NCBI GenBank assembly: GCA_029207755.1
Contig: JARCOQ010000003.1
Coordinates: 84,773,994 to 84,837,993 of the forward strand
From: Chamaea fasciata
Lineage: Eukaryota > Chordata > Aves > Passeriformes > Sylviidae
Direction: 5' to 3'
Length of the DNA: 64,000 bases
In this document: piece by piece, positions 24,787 through 37,875 of the stretch
How positions within the stretch are numbered: position 1 is the first letter of the stretch
Layout: each line of letters starts with the position of its first letter
Notes under the pieces: model-generated
Databases searched by the model: none
What the model saw: the letters and a program-made list of their open reading frames with translations, nothing else
Told to the model about the DNA's origin: nothing
Program-made: the position numbers and the translations under genes

Positions 24787-27014
24787 CTGTACAAAACAGA
24801 GGAAAGAAATGAAAAAGAAAATAAGCAAGAACAGCTGGGAAGGGAGGCAGCAGAGGCCACTAAGAGACATAATTTTCATTACTTTTTTTTTTTTTTTCAA
24901 TAATCTTGGTGGTAGTGGTTGCCCAACATAGAAGAAACATAAAGAAGAGACAAAGGATTTGGTTTCTTTTCTGAGTACAATATTTAAAGGAAATGTTTCA
25001 GGTAGGAAAGTGTGACTTAAAATGAAATTCACTAGGACAGAATATAAGAAAATGAACCTGGCTAAGATCATATCAAAGGCCTAAGAAAAATAATTAGGTT
25101 TCATCCATTGTTCAATTTTTATCCAGTGTAACACTACTGAAATATTAATGTCCTGAAGCATGGAGGCAGACTGTCCCAGAGGAGGGGGAGAGAAGACAGT
25201 GCCTTTGTTCCTGTTCAATGTAACAGAATATTTTTATTAAGAGGAATGCAAAATAACTCTGAAAGTTATACATTAATTAAAGTTCTAATTAACTCTTCTC
25301 TAAGGGCACTCCAACCACATAAAGAGCTTAGGGTTAATATAAAGCCACATTTCAGCAGCAGGATGAAGGATCTCAGACAAGTGACACTTCTTTTCTAGGA
25401 ACTGGTATGTAAAATTGCTATTAACACCACCAGACTTCCAGAATTCTCCAAAAGGTGTAAGTTAAATATGCAACAGATACAGTTTGCTCAAAAAAATAGG
25501 ATTTCTCTAAAGGCATTTTCATACATCTTCCTATCCAATTTTTTTTTTTTTATGCATAGCTGATCACTTTAATGGAAACATTATCTTTCTGTTCCCTTTA
25601 TTATAAAAATGCAACTGAAATACATTTTCCAAATATGTAGAAGATCTTCAGAGCTATAAAGCTGACACTTCTACACTGTTTTGTATCACCTCTATTATCT
25701 AGAAGGAAAACTTAGAAATAAATGAAGCTATAACAGAGTAGGTCATTATGCTGGACCAAAATAAGCAATTTAAATGACATGTTTTTGCTTAGTTTAAAAA
25801 AAGTAGCTTGCACTACATGGATAGACTAGCTGATAAACAACGCCATCATACCTTGTGTCTAAATATTGCATATTTCTTACAGAAAGTCTTACCAGTTTCT
25901 TTACTTATACAGCTGGAAAATTAACAGAATTTACATATTTAGTATTTTTACAAAGTCAGAAACTATGTCTATGCTGGAAGGTGGTGCAGAACTGCAGGAA
26001 AGATATTTATAAGGTTTAATTTTAAAACCAAATTTTACCTGCAGAAATGTAGAACAGAATTCTCACTTTAAATTTACTGTTTTAAAATCCTTGGGTTATT
26101 AGCAGAGTTATGGACACACCTGCTGCAATGATGCAGTTTTGCAAACAGTAGCATTCTGTTGCTATAGGAACATTGGCATCCTGTTTATTCCAACTGCACC
26201 ACATTGTAACCAAATAATGTCGGAAAAATTACTAAGTAACTACACAGTATGTTGAACGATGTACTCTAACATGCTTCTGAGTTTTCAATTGAATAAAAAT
26301 GTGTAAAATTCTGATAATGAATCATCTTAGGTATACTTTCAAGCTGCTAGTAAGTAGGATTTTTGGTTTGTGTTAGGAGTTTTTTTCATTCTTTTGTATA
26401 CTTCAGATTTTAGGAGAATTTAAGCTTGATAGCTCTCACAGGTGAACAGCAGTAACAGCTACTCACCATACAGAATAAGGAAAGCAGAGTTCCATTTGGG
26501 GGCTAGGGGGAAAATCAGCACTGTAGGTGTTTGTCAATTTCTATCCTCCCATAATAGTTCTCAATCTTCAAATCCTTTTCATAATATAAAGGATTATCTA
26601 GCCTAGAAGAAGGTAATCCTATGAAGGCCTGAAAGCAATTATTATAGTTTTGCCAGTCAAGTAATGGAATCATAGAACCAATGAAGAAGTGTCATGCAAA
26701 CCATAAGCATGAGACAGTGGAAAAGCAGTCCCTGTCTAGCCTGGGACAGGGAACAGGATGTATGTTGAGAAATGCGCAAGCATAACGCTTAAAGACAACC
26801 AGCATCGCTACAACCACTTCAGGCAAAAAAGAGCACTTGAAAGCACACTTCACACGTGCAAATATTCAACTAAGCAAGAGAACAAAAGACATATGACTGA
26901 AGTTAATCTTTAAGAGAAAATACATTACAATGTATAAGGAACAGATCAAGTTTGTATAATGAAAGCAACAGTTCAAGGTTGAGCTGCTGAACAGCTTTAT
27001 CACCGCTACATCGT

Positions 27015-27660
27015 GTTGAATTTGTTATCTACCAGGCTGCGCCAGATAAGGAAAGCTGAATGAAAAAATCAAATCAAACCGAGTGGCTAGACAAAGCCAA
27101 ACATGTAAATATTGTCTACCTAGAATTTTGCAAAGACTCTGACATCATTTTCCAGAGCATTCTCCCGGAGGAATTTGGTGCTCATGGCTTAGACAGGTGC
27201 ACTGTTCTCTGGGTACACACGGGCTGGGTGGCTGGGCCCAGAGAATGGTGGTGAATGGAGTCACAACCAAAGAGTGGCTGGTCACTAGTCGGGTTCCCCA
27301 GGGTTTATTACTGGGGCCAGTCCTGTTCAGTATTTTTCTCTATCCAGGATCTGGATGAGAGGATGGAGTGCACCATCATTCATTTTACAGACGTTACCAA
27401 GCTGGGTAGGAGGGTTGATCTACTGAAGGACAGGAAGGCTCCACAGAGGGATCTGGACAGACTTGATCAATGGTCCAAGGCCAACAGTACAAGGTTCAAC
27501 ATGGTGAAGTTCCAGGTCTTGCACTTGGGACTCTTGGGAATGAGTGACTGAAAAATTGCCCAGGGGGAAAAGGATCTGGCAATGCTGGTTAACAGCCACC
27601 TAAATTTCTCCATCAAAATCCAAAAAGCAATTTCCAGTCCTGTTCCAGAATTCAAGTGAA
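27015..27660 (+). mobile_element. CR1 LINE fragment, reverse-transcriptase C-terminal part
   Basis: The plus strand reads successive remnants of CR1 ORF2: a YLEFCKDSD segment, then nucleotide matches to the VPQG-type motif (GGGTTCCCCAGGGTTTATTA near 27291), then FTDVTKLGRRVD where functional copies have FADDTKLGG, and finally KFQVLHLG. The catalytic Asp pair is damaged and the frame is interrupted, so the copy is inactive. The 3' tail is absent. Confidence 0.85.
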
Positions 27661-29291
27661 AAAGCACACACTCATCTCTTCTGACAACACATTTGCTCTA
27701 TACTCTGGAAAGCAGTCACCTAAGACATCTTTGACTATTAGCACCTTAAAGTATCACGCAAAATCAGTGGTGCCCTCTGTAACTAATCATACATACTGCT
27801 AGAAAAAAAAATAGTTATGTTATTGTGTGCATTACCAACGTACTGCAGAATGACTACCAGCATACGAATACATCATTTTAACTTTTAACTTAGGAGCAGT
27901 TACATCTTTTGATTAAGAAATTAATTCAGAATTGCCTAAAACAAAGAATGATGGCAAGGAGCTGTTTCTTAGATTTTCACATTTCTCATTTTTTCACAAA
28001 ATTTTGATCGCATTTCAGACCACAAGACTTGCAGTCATTTAATTTTTAGCAACTCTTGAATCTCCTTCCATTGTTTGTGTTTTGTGACTCCTTTTTAGAA
28101 AGATGATACAGCAAAAATAACCATTTTGCATATTGAAATTCAATACTCTCTTTAAAGCATCTGGTACCTTTAGTGCTGAGCAAGAAATTACATATACATG
28201 CAACAGGACCGTAAGATTTCAGCTTCAACCGCGCACTGTGAGAAACCTTTTGGGGCATTAAAAAAATATAAGATCAGAAAAGAAAGAATCTCCATTTACA
28301 GTCCTGCTCCCAGCCCCTTTTACATATAAATGTGTTACCTGTCCCTGTTTTCCTCCCTAAAACCTTTCAGTATTATCTGTTTTTACTTAGTGGCCAAATA
28401 CATGCTAAGTTAACAGTTTGTGTAAAAGCAACAATACAAACAGTAGTCGGCCCAATGTCTTGATGTAGTCTGTTGACCAGACTACTATTCCAAGTAAAAA
28501 ACAAAGTAAGCTTTAAACAAGAACTAAATGAAGTTCTCAGCAAACATAACATACAAAAACTAAGAATGATTTTACTTTAGTTTAGTTTGTACTGACATGT
28601 TTCTGATGCTAGATAACAGCATACAAACACTATCAGTCATTAAGGTGTAAATACCTTATTTAGTTTTCATGTGCTTTTATTTGTAGTTTTTCCAAAATCC
28701 TGCACTGATGTAATGCATGTCATTATTTAGCCTTTTATTAAAAAGGATTCAAGTTGAAGCTTTATAAGCCTACACTAAGCTTCCATTTAAATATGGAATG
28801 CAGGGTGCTATCATGCAGAAGATTCAAGACATTAAAGAATGAGCATGTTATCAAGCCACTCAGGAAGTCTGCAGCTGAACCAAATACAAAAGTGCCCTCG
28901 AGTGGCCAGTTTATACACACACAATATGCAGGGAAATAGCCTAAAGGAAGAGGACTATTCCATTCTATTTCATTTGACAGGTTTTGAGTTTACCTAATAC
29001 GTATGTTTTTCTTATTTCAGCAGACTTTTGACTTTATTACTATGTATCTCCAACAAATGTTGACAATACTAAAATCAGCAATTTATCCTAAAGCAGTAGC
29101 AATTATAGACTGCTAGTAGATGGATATAAACACACAAATAAATTGCTTGACATTTTTTAAAGAGATCTATTCTTGACATACTGAAAGAAGCATAAGAATA
29201 CTAACATACTATTAACAATGCTTACTGTGAATTTTTGGAAGTTCTTAAGGCTAACTAGCAATGCATTTTTAAAATTACTAAAATGTCTCCC

Positions 29292-30504
29292 TGTGCTGGT
29301 TTTGGTTGAGGCAGAGTTAATTTTCTTCACAGTGGCTAGTAAAGGGCTGTGTTTTGGATTTGTGCTGAATGCAGGGTTGATTAATTATAGAGATGTTTTT
29401 GTTATTGCTGGGCAGGGCTTACACAGAGCCAAGGCCTTTTCTGCTTTTCGCACTGCCAACCTGATGAGGAAGTTGGGGCTGCATGGGAGGTTGGGAGGAG
29501 ACACAGCCCAGACAGGTGACCCAAACTGACTTAAGGGATATTCCATATCACATGACATCATGCTCAGTATATAAGGTGTGGGGAATGTTGGAGTCCAGGG
29601 CACGGGGAAAACCCCTCAAATTGCCCTGGGGGCTCCGAGACCCCTGCTGGGACCCCAGGAAAGCACTGCCTTTGACCTTAGCCCATGGGAAAAACTGCCA
29701 ACACTTATGGATCAAATGAGAACAACAAGACTTTAAATTAGATAGCAGTTTAGTTTGTCACAGGGTGAAAATTTGTAGTTTTGGGTTTTTAGAATGGATG
29801 TAGATGGTTGCAAGATGGAGAATTTTGGGCAGTCTCTTAAATTCTTCTTCTTCTACTCCATCTTCTGCTGTGACAGTGGCACAACGACATTGGTAGAATG
29901 TAGGTGATGCAGAAAATTGCATGTCTAGAATTGGTAGTAATTATTGGTTCAAAATTGTAAACATAGTACGTTTCAAGAGTTAATTGGATTAGAAATCTTC
30001 AAGAGACCTTGGAGGTCAGGTCTCGTGTTCTTGGCAGCGGTGTTTTACAGCGCATTAAGCCTGGTGTAGGGCGGCACGCAGACTTTAAGATAAGAAAATT
30101 AATAAACACCTTTTAAGACTGAAGCTGTGAGTTCCACTCATCTTTTAACCCTGGCACAGGACTTTGAAAAGGAAAAAAAACCCTAATTAGGGGAATCTTG
30201 GACTCAAAATACAAGAGGGAAGAAGGAGGAAGGGGGACACTTAGAGTGATGCCATTTGTCTTCCTGAGCCACCATTACACATGAGATGGCTGAATGCCTG
30301 TTTGCCCTTGAGAAGCACTGAATTAATTCCTTGTTTTGCTCTGTTTGTGTGCATGGCTTTTGTTGTCCCTGTTAAGCTGTCTTGTCTTAACCCAAAAGTT
30401 TTCTGGCTTTTACCCTTTTCAATTCTCTTCCCAATCTTACTGGTGGCAGAGTGAGTGAGCAGCTGTATAGCACTTGGCTGCTGACAGGGGTGAAACCACA
30501 ACAA
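29292..30504 (+). mobile_element. ERVL-type solo LTR, interrupted by a second element
   Basis: The element opens with TGTGCTGGTTTTGG and closes with ACAGGGGTGAAACCACAACA. It is flanked by a perfect 5-base direct repeat CTCCC (29287-29291 and 30505-30509), the duplication length expected of ERVL. Internal landmarks are TTCTTCACAGTGGCTAG, GTTATTGCTGGGCAGGGC and the TATATAAGG promoter-like box near 29568. The downstream half resumes after the insertion with TTGTCTTCC and AATTCCTTGTTTTGCTCTG. No internal ERV genes are present, so it is a solo LTR. About 600 bases in the middle belong to another insertion. Confidence 0.85.
29586..30189 (+). mobile_element. LTR-like insertion nested in the ERVL-type LTR
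   Basis: The inserted piece begins TGTTGGAGTCCAGGGCACGG and has an AATAAA at 30101-30106, followed by a short U5-like end, so it reads as a plus-strand LTR. A direct repeat GGGGAA lies on both sides (29580-29585 and 30190-30195), as expected for a 6-base duplication. An alternative right edge is GGGAA at 30217-30221, which agrees better with where the outer LTR resumes. The right end does not show a clean CA, so its exact boundary and family are uncertain. Confidence 0.6.
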
Positions 30505-31439
30505 CTCCCCTATTCTGTGCTGTAATACTGGACACCCATAAGAGACATTCAGAGTCCCGTGTTGCATAAAACAGAGCAGTGGTTGGCTATGAAAGAAGCC
30601 AGTACTGCTCTTCTGTCAATATTGTGAACACACTCAGCACTCCTCCATGTCTTCAGAGTTACCATCCTAATTACAGGAATAGATGAAACTTATGCTTAAG
30701 CCAGTTGTAGTCCTGAACATGTGCAGAGCTATAGGCATTTGTAACATCTACATCAGAGACACAATTACACCCTGTTCTGGGAAACAGAGATATATTTAAT
30801 AGACTTGAGAACAAAATTTTTTGTCCCAACTCTAACCCAGAACATCTGCACCTCTTATTGCCCGCTTTTTTTAAAATTATTTATCTTCTCCTTTCAATAA
30901 TCGCTTCTGTGAGATATTAACAGAGAGTCACCATGTTGACACTGCATAAACAAAAGAGATGCTTTTAATGTCATACTGAATTGCCCTCCATTTCTCCAGC
31001 CTAATCAGTGTTTTCTGCATTTTTTCCAGGGAAAATTGTCTTTAGTGAGAACATCCCTGCACTTTAGAACAATACCTTCTTTTCCCCTAAGTGGCTTGCT
31101 CTGCTGCATGCAAGATCATTTACATTTTCATGATCCATGTTAAATTGGCAAGGTAGGCACCAGAGATTTCATCTTTGGCAAAGTTTTGTTTACTTGGACA
31201 TAGCAAGTGTAGCTATGTGGCCCAGCTGTGTGAAGTACTCCTTGAAGTACTTTTGGAAGTGGGGAAAACAAGATCCTGCATGTGGGAGCTACTGGGAAAG
31301 CAGCTGGCTCACTGAAAATCCAGTCTGGCTTCTCCAGCTCCTTCATTTATTCCACTGCTTGGCAAAGAGCGGCTGAAGGGTTGTCACTTGTGGTACACCC
31401 AGGCACTGATATTGGGGCAAACACTATTTAACTTCTCCA

Positions 31440-32212
31440 GTAAAGAGCCATGCAGTGGGGTAGAGTACAGGTTTGCAAAAGGTACAAACAGGAAGAGTGG
31501 TTCATGCAGTACAGAGGTGTACTGCCATTCAGAGCACCACTGACAGGACAGGCCACCAGGAATCACCTGACATTCAAAGGAAAGCGCCAAGTCTTCCACC
31601 CGGGGAGGAATAACTCCATGCACCAGTATGGGTTCAGTATCAAGTGGATGGAAAGCAGATTTGCAGGAAAGGACCTGGAGGTCCTGGCAGACAAGCTGGA
31701 CATGAGCTTGCACAATGGGAAATTCTGGGCCCACAAGTAAAAGAGAGACAAGGGCACACTGAAACAAGTCCAGCAAAGACACACTAAGATGATTAAAGGA
31801 CTGGAGCATCTTTCAGACAAGGAAAGGCTTAATGAGTTCAGACTCTTTAGTCTGGAGGAAAGAAAACTGAGGGGTGGGGAATGAGCAGGAAACAAAGACT
31901 AAGGCAGACAGACTGTTGCCTGTGACATCCAGAAACAGGACCAAGAGGCACTTAACATAACTGAAACACATGAAAACTCCACTGAAACATAAGAATGAAT
32001 TTATTTATTTCTTTTACTGTGGAGGTGGCTGAATACTGGAACAGGTTGCCCAGAGAGGTCATGGAGTTTCCAGCCCTGGAGACATGCAAAACTCAATTGT
32101 ACGTAAGACTCAACAATCTGTTCTAGATGAGCTTTACTTGGAGCAGGATAATGTCCAAGGGTTGCTTCCAACCCCAGGCATTCTGCAAATAATATGATCT
32201 AACCCATTCTAA
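31440..32212 (+). mobile_element. CR1 LINE 3' portion
   Basis: The segment runs from the end of ORF2 through the 3' tail. Remnants include RQVFHPGRNNSMHQYGF (from KVLHLGRNN..HQY), FAGKDLEVLADKLDMS, a run of bases matching TKMIKGLEHL, and the tail CAACCCCAGGCATTCTGCAA. The reading frame is broken in several places, including 31740. The tail repeat is degenerate. Confidence 0.85.
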
Positions 32213-34757
32213 CAAAATGATCTTGAAAATAATTTACCCTCCTTTCCCTATCCCTGCCTTCAAGTCATAATTCTTGTAGGGTACTTCAGTGCTCCCTACA
32301 GACACCTATCTTGACTAGCATATTTTAAAAACACTTCCTATCAGTTGATTCCAAAGCTTTTCATAGACCACAAAAAACCCCAGTAGGTTTACTGCACTTT
32401 TGGGAGGGGTCCTGGTAACCACTCCCTCCACAATAACGATTGAATGCTTTTGAATGCTGGCCACTATACACTGAAATGTTCATGTGCCCTTTCATACCCC
32501 AATTTGTACATCTTAAGATGCCTACCTACCATATTTCAGTGCAGTGAATGTATTACAGATTTAATCTCCTTTAAGATAACTTTCAGTGAAGTGTGCCATC
32601 ACAATCTCTAAATGCACATCACATTTTAGCCAGTTGCCTAAGTTCATACTTCTAAATTATACACAATGTCTTAGGAAAACATGAAAAATGTAGACCCATA
32701 ATTCTTTTCCTTCAGTGAACTTAAGAGTTACATGAAACTTCTGCTCCATACATAATTCACACCCTTTCTTAAATACAGAAACTTTGTTTTCTATTCTTTA
32801 AACATTGTCAGGATGTGATAATATATTCTCACTTCATGTAATGGAATGGACTGTACCAGATCACAACTTTTGAGACTTAAAGTATTTGAAATTTACTTCA
32901 GCTGAGTGATCATCCACCCTGAATAAGACGATTCCTATATACTTATTTTTATTAAAAGCCAAAGAGATTCTTTATGATGATACCTACACAGCTAACCTTT
33001 ATCCTCATTCAACACAGTGACCTCACTGCTCTTCCTCATTAGTTGTATTACTTGTATGACCTAAGGGTCATTGTATTAGATAAAAAATAAACAATAGTTG
33101 AAGAAAGATTGTTTTTTACAGGTTTTATTTTACATGAAAGAGGATGTGCTTTTTTTTTTTTAATTGGGAAATTATGACAGCTTCAAACTTGATTTCCTGA
33201 ATCTCTGTGCAACTTTAGTGATTTTTTAACTTAGCAGCATGTACATAGGGTGAAATTCAATTATTAGGGTTGTGAACCAGAAAAAACTTTAGTGGAGTCC
33301 TGTGTCTCAAGGAGTAACCCCAGCAGTTCCTACTCCATATTCTAGACAGATTTTACTCTTTCTGGAAGCTTTGTTCTAAAAATTATGTATTTCCTCTTTA
33401 TTTACTGATAAACTATAATCATCCACTTCAAAGCTGAAGTCCTCTAGGCCAGTAATTTTGGAAGATTCTTACTAACTCCACAAAACCTAAAACAAGCAGG
33501 ATTTGCCACTTCTCTTGGCCACTGCATCTAAGATCATGAGCCTCATTAACAACTGCTCCTCCACGTAATGAGTTGCATAGCTCTCGTAAGTAGTTGGGAT
33601 TCAATACAGAGATTTTCAGCCAAGATGAATACTCTATTCAGACATTGCTTTCATAAAACCCCTCACTCCAGAGCATTTCTCCATGATTCATATTTGCCTC
33701 ACTTATATTTACTGTAACCATTCTGAAAAAATCCATCAAGTCATTTATTTAAGCATACAAGTTCAGATTCTTGGGGAAAAGTGTTTGTATACTTGTAGCT
33801 GTGCTCTTTTAAGAGTGTTCCAGGACACAACAAACTAAAGGGGCATAAACAGGTTAATGAGAGTCCAAAGCAAACAAAAGATTTAACCGTCTTCAAGACT
33901 AAGATGGTCACAGATGAAACTGTACTGCACGCATTACCCTTTAGTTCTAGGATTGCTGTGTACAAAACAACTTGTGATGAATATAAAAGGATTTACATAT
34001 GCTTGAAAATGATGATCAAGCCAATTTCGAAGTAGAAGGATATTCCCAGTTTCATGTCTGTACTACCTGAAGGACAGTTTTACCAGCCAAAACCACCTCT
34101 TGCTACTTGACCTAAGGCAACTGTCTGTTGTTAATTACAGAAGCAATGCAAGCTCCCACTTGCATTTTAGCAGCTTTCAAGAATAAATGAAGTCAAACAG
34201 CACAGCATATTGCACAGGAAACTGTTCTTATTACTTTATCTTAGATGTACCATTTATAAAGATGCCCTAATTGTTTCACTGCTATGTGAAATTTGATTTA
34301 TTGGATTCTAAGCTATACTTTACACCATTCATAGCTTATGTATGCCTAAAAATTGAGAATGAGGTCTGCCAGAAAATTAATTCCAGGACATCAGTATTAT
34401 GCTGGAGATATTTAAAATATGTTTACTTGCTATCAGCTATTGCTGCTCCTAAGCTGATTACTCAAAGAACAAAACCAGTTCTTTCCAATAAACAATACCA
34501 CATCACATGTGTTATTCACAGGACAAACATACATACATTGTTTCAGGGTATCAGCCTCTCAGGTCTTTCTCTAAATTAGCCACAAGCATGCACTGGGTCT
34601 AAGCAAGAAAATGAGAGTCACTATTTACTGATAACCCACTTAAAACAGCTGAGTAAACAGTACCACACATTTAGTCCTGAACAGTGATACAGAACAAGCA
34701 TCTCACATTTTTCCAAAAATGACCGATCAGAAAACTCTGAGATAATATGCATTTTAG

Positions 34758-34802
34758 TAGATTTTTAAAAAGATTTTTAAAGATTTTAAAAGATTTTTAA
34801 AG
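34758..34802. repeat. Short AT-rich tandem repeat
   Basis: About four copies of an AGATTTTTAAA-like unit of 10-12 bases lie head to tail. Confidence 0.8.
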
Positions 34803-37799
34803 TCAAGTTGCTTTCAGGCACCATTAGATTATTCTAATGTATATTTGATATCTACTTAAATGCATTATTCTATTTAAAATGTAACTAGCTTATACAATCA
34901 CAGATGCATTTTTGCCCACAGCTTTATCCTTCATCACTTTTCAGTGAACCATGAAAAAAAAATCATTTTCCTATTTGCATATTTTTAGTCTGCATGGCAG
35001 ACTATTGTAGTCTATTGTAGCCATTTTGATGGCACTACTGGCCTCTGCACTAGCTAATTTTGTTATAATGCAACTCTTAAAATCAAACTTAGTAATACAA
35101 CAGTCTTGTCAGAAAACAAAAGATCTCCTATACTTAAGAATAATAAAATAAAATATTTGCAACCAAAGACATTTGTAACTCATTGTAACTAATGAATCCT
35201 GACAGTCAAAAACTGAACCCTGACATATACTCCTGGGCTTCAAGACACAGAATACATTCACAGACATATACTGGTAGACAAACTTGAAAAGCTCATGAAC
35301 CCACCAAAATCACACTAAGAGAAATATTGTACTGCATGTTTTAAAATAATCTATTCAAAACAACTTTTATGCCACGGGAAACTTTTGTCACAAGCAACTT
35401 GCAACAGGAGGTGAAATCTGGGAAAGCCCATTAAATTTTCACATGCCACCTCAGTGAAATTACCACATTGAGGAAAGTGACCCATAGGCATTGCAACCCT
35501 CTTTCTGCACTTCTGCATCACCTCCTCATCCCTGGAAGGGATTCATTTTACCAAAAGACAATATATGTATGCACCTCTAACTTAAATTAGTCCTAATCCA
35601 AGTGGAAGGCATTTCCATTTCAAAGGTGGTAACAAAAAGGGTGCTAAAGAGCTCATGTGTCCTACCAAGAATACTTATTTTGATTAAAAATAAGGTACAA
35701 GGTGCTCGTTGCAAAAGTATGGTAAAGAAATTTTCCAGAAGAGCTGGTCATGGTACAGCACTGACATGCCACAGGAACAGTTCACAAGAACTGTTTTCAC
35801 TCACAATTATTCATCAAAGTATTGTACCAGCAAGTGCTTTGATGCTACCAAAACATTTGGTGGGTGCTGAAGGCAGGAAACTCCCCCTTTCTCCACAGTT
35901 GCCCCTCAATTCCCAGGGAATTTCATCCACCCTCTATCAGGGTAGAAAGAGGGAAGGTGGCTCAGATGTCATTAGGACCACAAAACAAAAGCTTTAAAAA
36001 CTGTCACCAACCCTGGCAGAGGGGCATGGAAAAATGCATTCCTTTCTTACTCCATACTCCTCAAACTTCCCCCCATGTGCTGGAAGCATACAGTAACCTC
36101 CCCTCTTCCCTGCCAACAGTACCCAAAAGCAGAAATGCAGAGTGCCAGACAACCAGAATGGAGGCTCAGCTTCACCTTTCCTTCTTCTTCCTTGTCAGGC
36201 CCAGGTCCAGCAGGACAATAATCACTGAACACCAGTTGCCACAAGTACACTGAGTTGGGCCAGGGCCAGAGCCAGGGAAGATAAGCAGCAGAAGCATCAG
36301 GCAACAACTGCAGGTGCTACACTAGTCCAACTCATTTACTATCACGTACTTTAAGGATCTGCCATAACTGTGGCTACAGATTGTCCACCTCAAACCTGAT
36401 GCCTAATGGTCTTGAAGAAACACAAGTGAGTCTGAATGAGCACGACTCATCTATTGCTAAAATACTGTACGATCAGATTTTGTTCCCAGAAAGATTATGC
36501 CATTTACACTAGTCAATGAAAGAAAAGCCCAAGTAGGAAGAAAGCACTAAGCAGTAACATGTATCTCTCCAGCTTCTCTGGATTCTATCCTTTCTGTTGT
36601 GGCAGGTTAAGTGATTCATCTTACTCTGCAACAAGATGAGCAAGATAAAGCAAGACGTGATTACTCCTTCAAATATATTAAGGCAGGAGTGACCTACTAT
36701 ATTAGATATTAAGGTTCTCTGCTTAGAAAGATCTTGAGTGTCTTTAGAACTTTTTCAAGAAGTATAATTTTAAACCCTTCTTCCTACTTTCTATTTTGGA
36801 ATAAAAGTAAAGAATGATAACCAGTTGAAATCCAAACAACAATCCTATTTCATTATCTTAAGCAATTTTCTTCCATTTCATCAGTACTTGATGAAATACC
36901 CTTCTGTACTTTCCAGGTGTGCTTTTTTTTACCCTTCTAAAATGAAACCATCATTCAAAGATCCATTTTCTCAAATAGGAAATGCAGCATAAACTATCAT
37001 GCTTTACACCTACACTTGCACTTGTCCCTGGCAAAGTTCACTGCCTATTAAGGCAGAGTAATAAATGCACATGTTAGGCCATACTTAAATAAAGCAGGTA
37101 CAGAGCCGTGTATGTTTAAGCATAAATACAACTATATATAGAAAAATGTATGAACTAGAGGATATATCCCAGAAACAGATGTATCAAAAAACAAACAAAC
37201 AAAACCTAACAAGACTCTGAACTTCAGTAAAGGTTCAAATTCTCAAAACTCATTTGCCAGAGAAGCACTGGCCAACTTACTGTAGTGAACACACAGGTAC
37301 AGGATTTAACAGCAGGCTCATCATACTGCCTGTGTTTGCTACTACAGTGCACCTCACCACAAACAAGTCCGGAATGCAGCAAAAGAAGGGCTCAAAACAC
37401 CCTAGGATTTTTCACTGAGGTTTACAGAGAATGAGGGAAGACCATGTCACGAGAAAGAGTAATCCTATCTTACCTCTGTAACATGGAGAAAGACAGATAA
37501 AAAAGACTCAAATGATACTGTTAAAGAACTACCCAATGAGTGAAAAACACAATATAAAGGGTCATAAATAAGCTACTTCTTGGATCATAATGCTTTGCTG
37601 ATGTAAATGTAATAAACAATGTAGGTAAAATTTATGGAACCTAGGAAGAGTCGTCAAAAGATAGAGAAGAAAGCACTTAGCTCTGAGTCAAAAGATTTTC
37701 AACTGTAAGACACTTTACATGCATAATGTTTGCTACTTTTCTCTTACATTGCTTTCAAAAAAAAAAGTGACAAAATTCTTGGTTAAAGTGTTTACTTAC

Positions 37800-37875
37800 A
37801 TTGAAGGCATTAACTGCATTTTTATCATAATACTTCTTCTTTTCATACTTATCCCTGATGAAAAATTCCACAGCT
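37800..37875 (-). CDS. SMAP1: SMAP1 coding exon 4 (end of ArfGAP domain)
   Basis: This 76-base exon completes the glutamine codon from exon 3 and encodes 25 residues, AVEFFIRDKYEKKKYYDKN followed by AVNAFN. The FIRDKYEKKKYYDKN run is the C-terminal helix of the ArfGAP domain and is nearly invariant in vertebrate SMAP1. The acceptor is CTTCCAG/AGCTG and the donor AAT/GTAAGT, close to the ideal donor consensus. The exon leaves in phase 0. The last residues (VNAFN) differ from the human sequence as I remember it (IAITN), so this edge of the domain looks less constrained. Identification rests on the splice-compatible reading frame and strong family similarity. Confidence 0.95.

Larger units (their letters stand above)
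24787..37799 (-). other. SMAP1: SMAP1 intron 4
   Basis: A 13.0-kb intron with GT..AG ends between exons 4 and 5. It contains CR1 fragments near 27.0-27.7 kb and 31.4-32.2 kb and the nested LTR pair at 29.3-30.5 kb. The rest is unremarkable AT-rich sequence, except for a GC-richer block around 35600-36310 that I could not classify. Confidence 0.85.

Noticed and set aside
31384..31809. Minus-strand 141-codon open frame
   Set aside because: It is the antisense shadow of the plus-strand CR1 remnant at 31440-32212.
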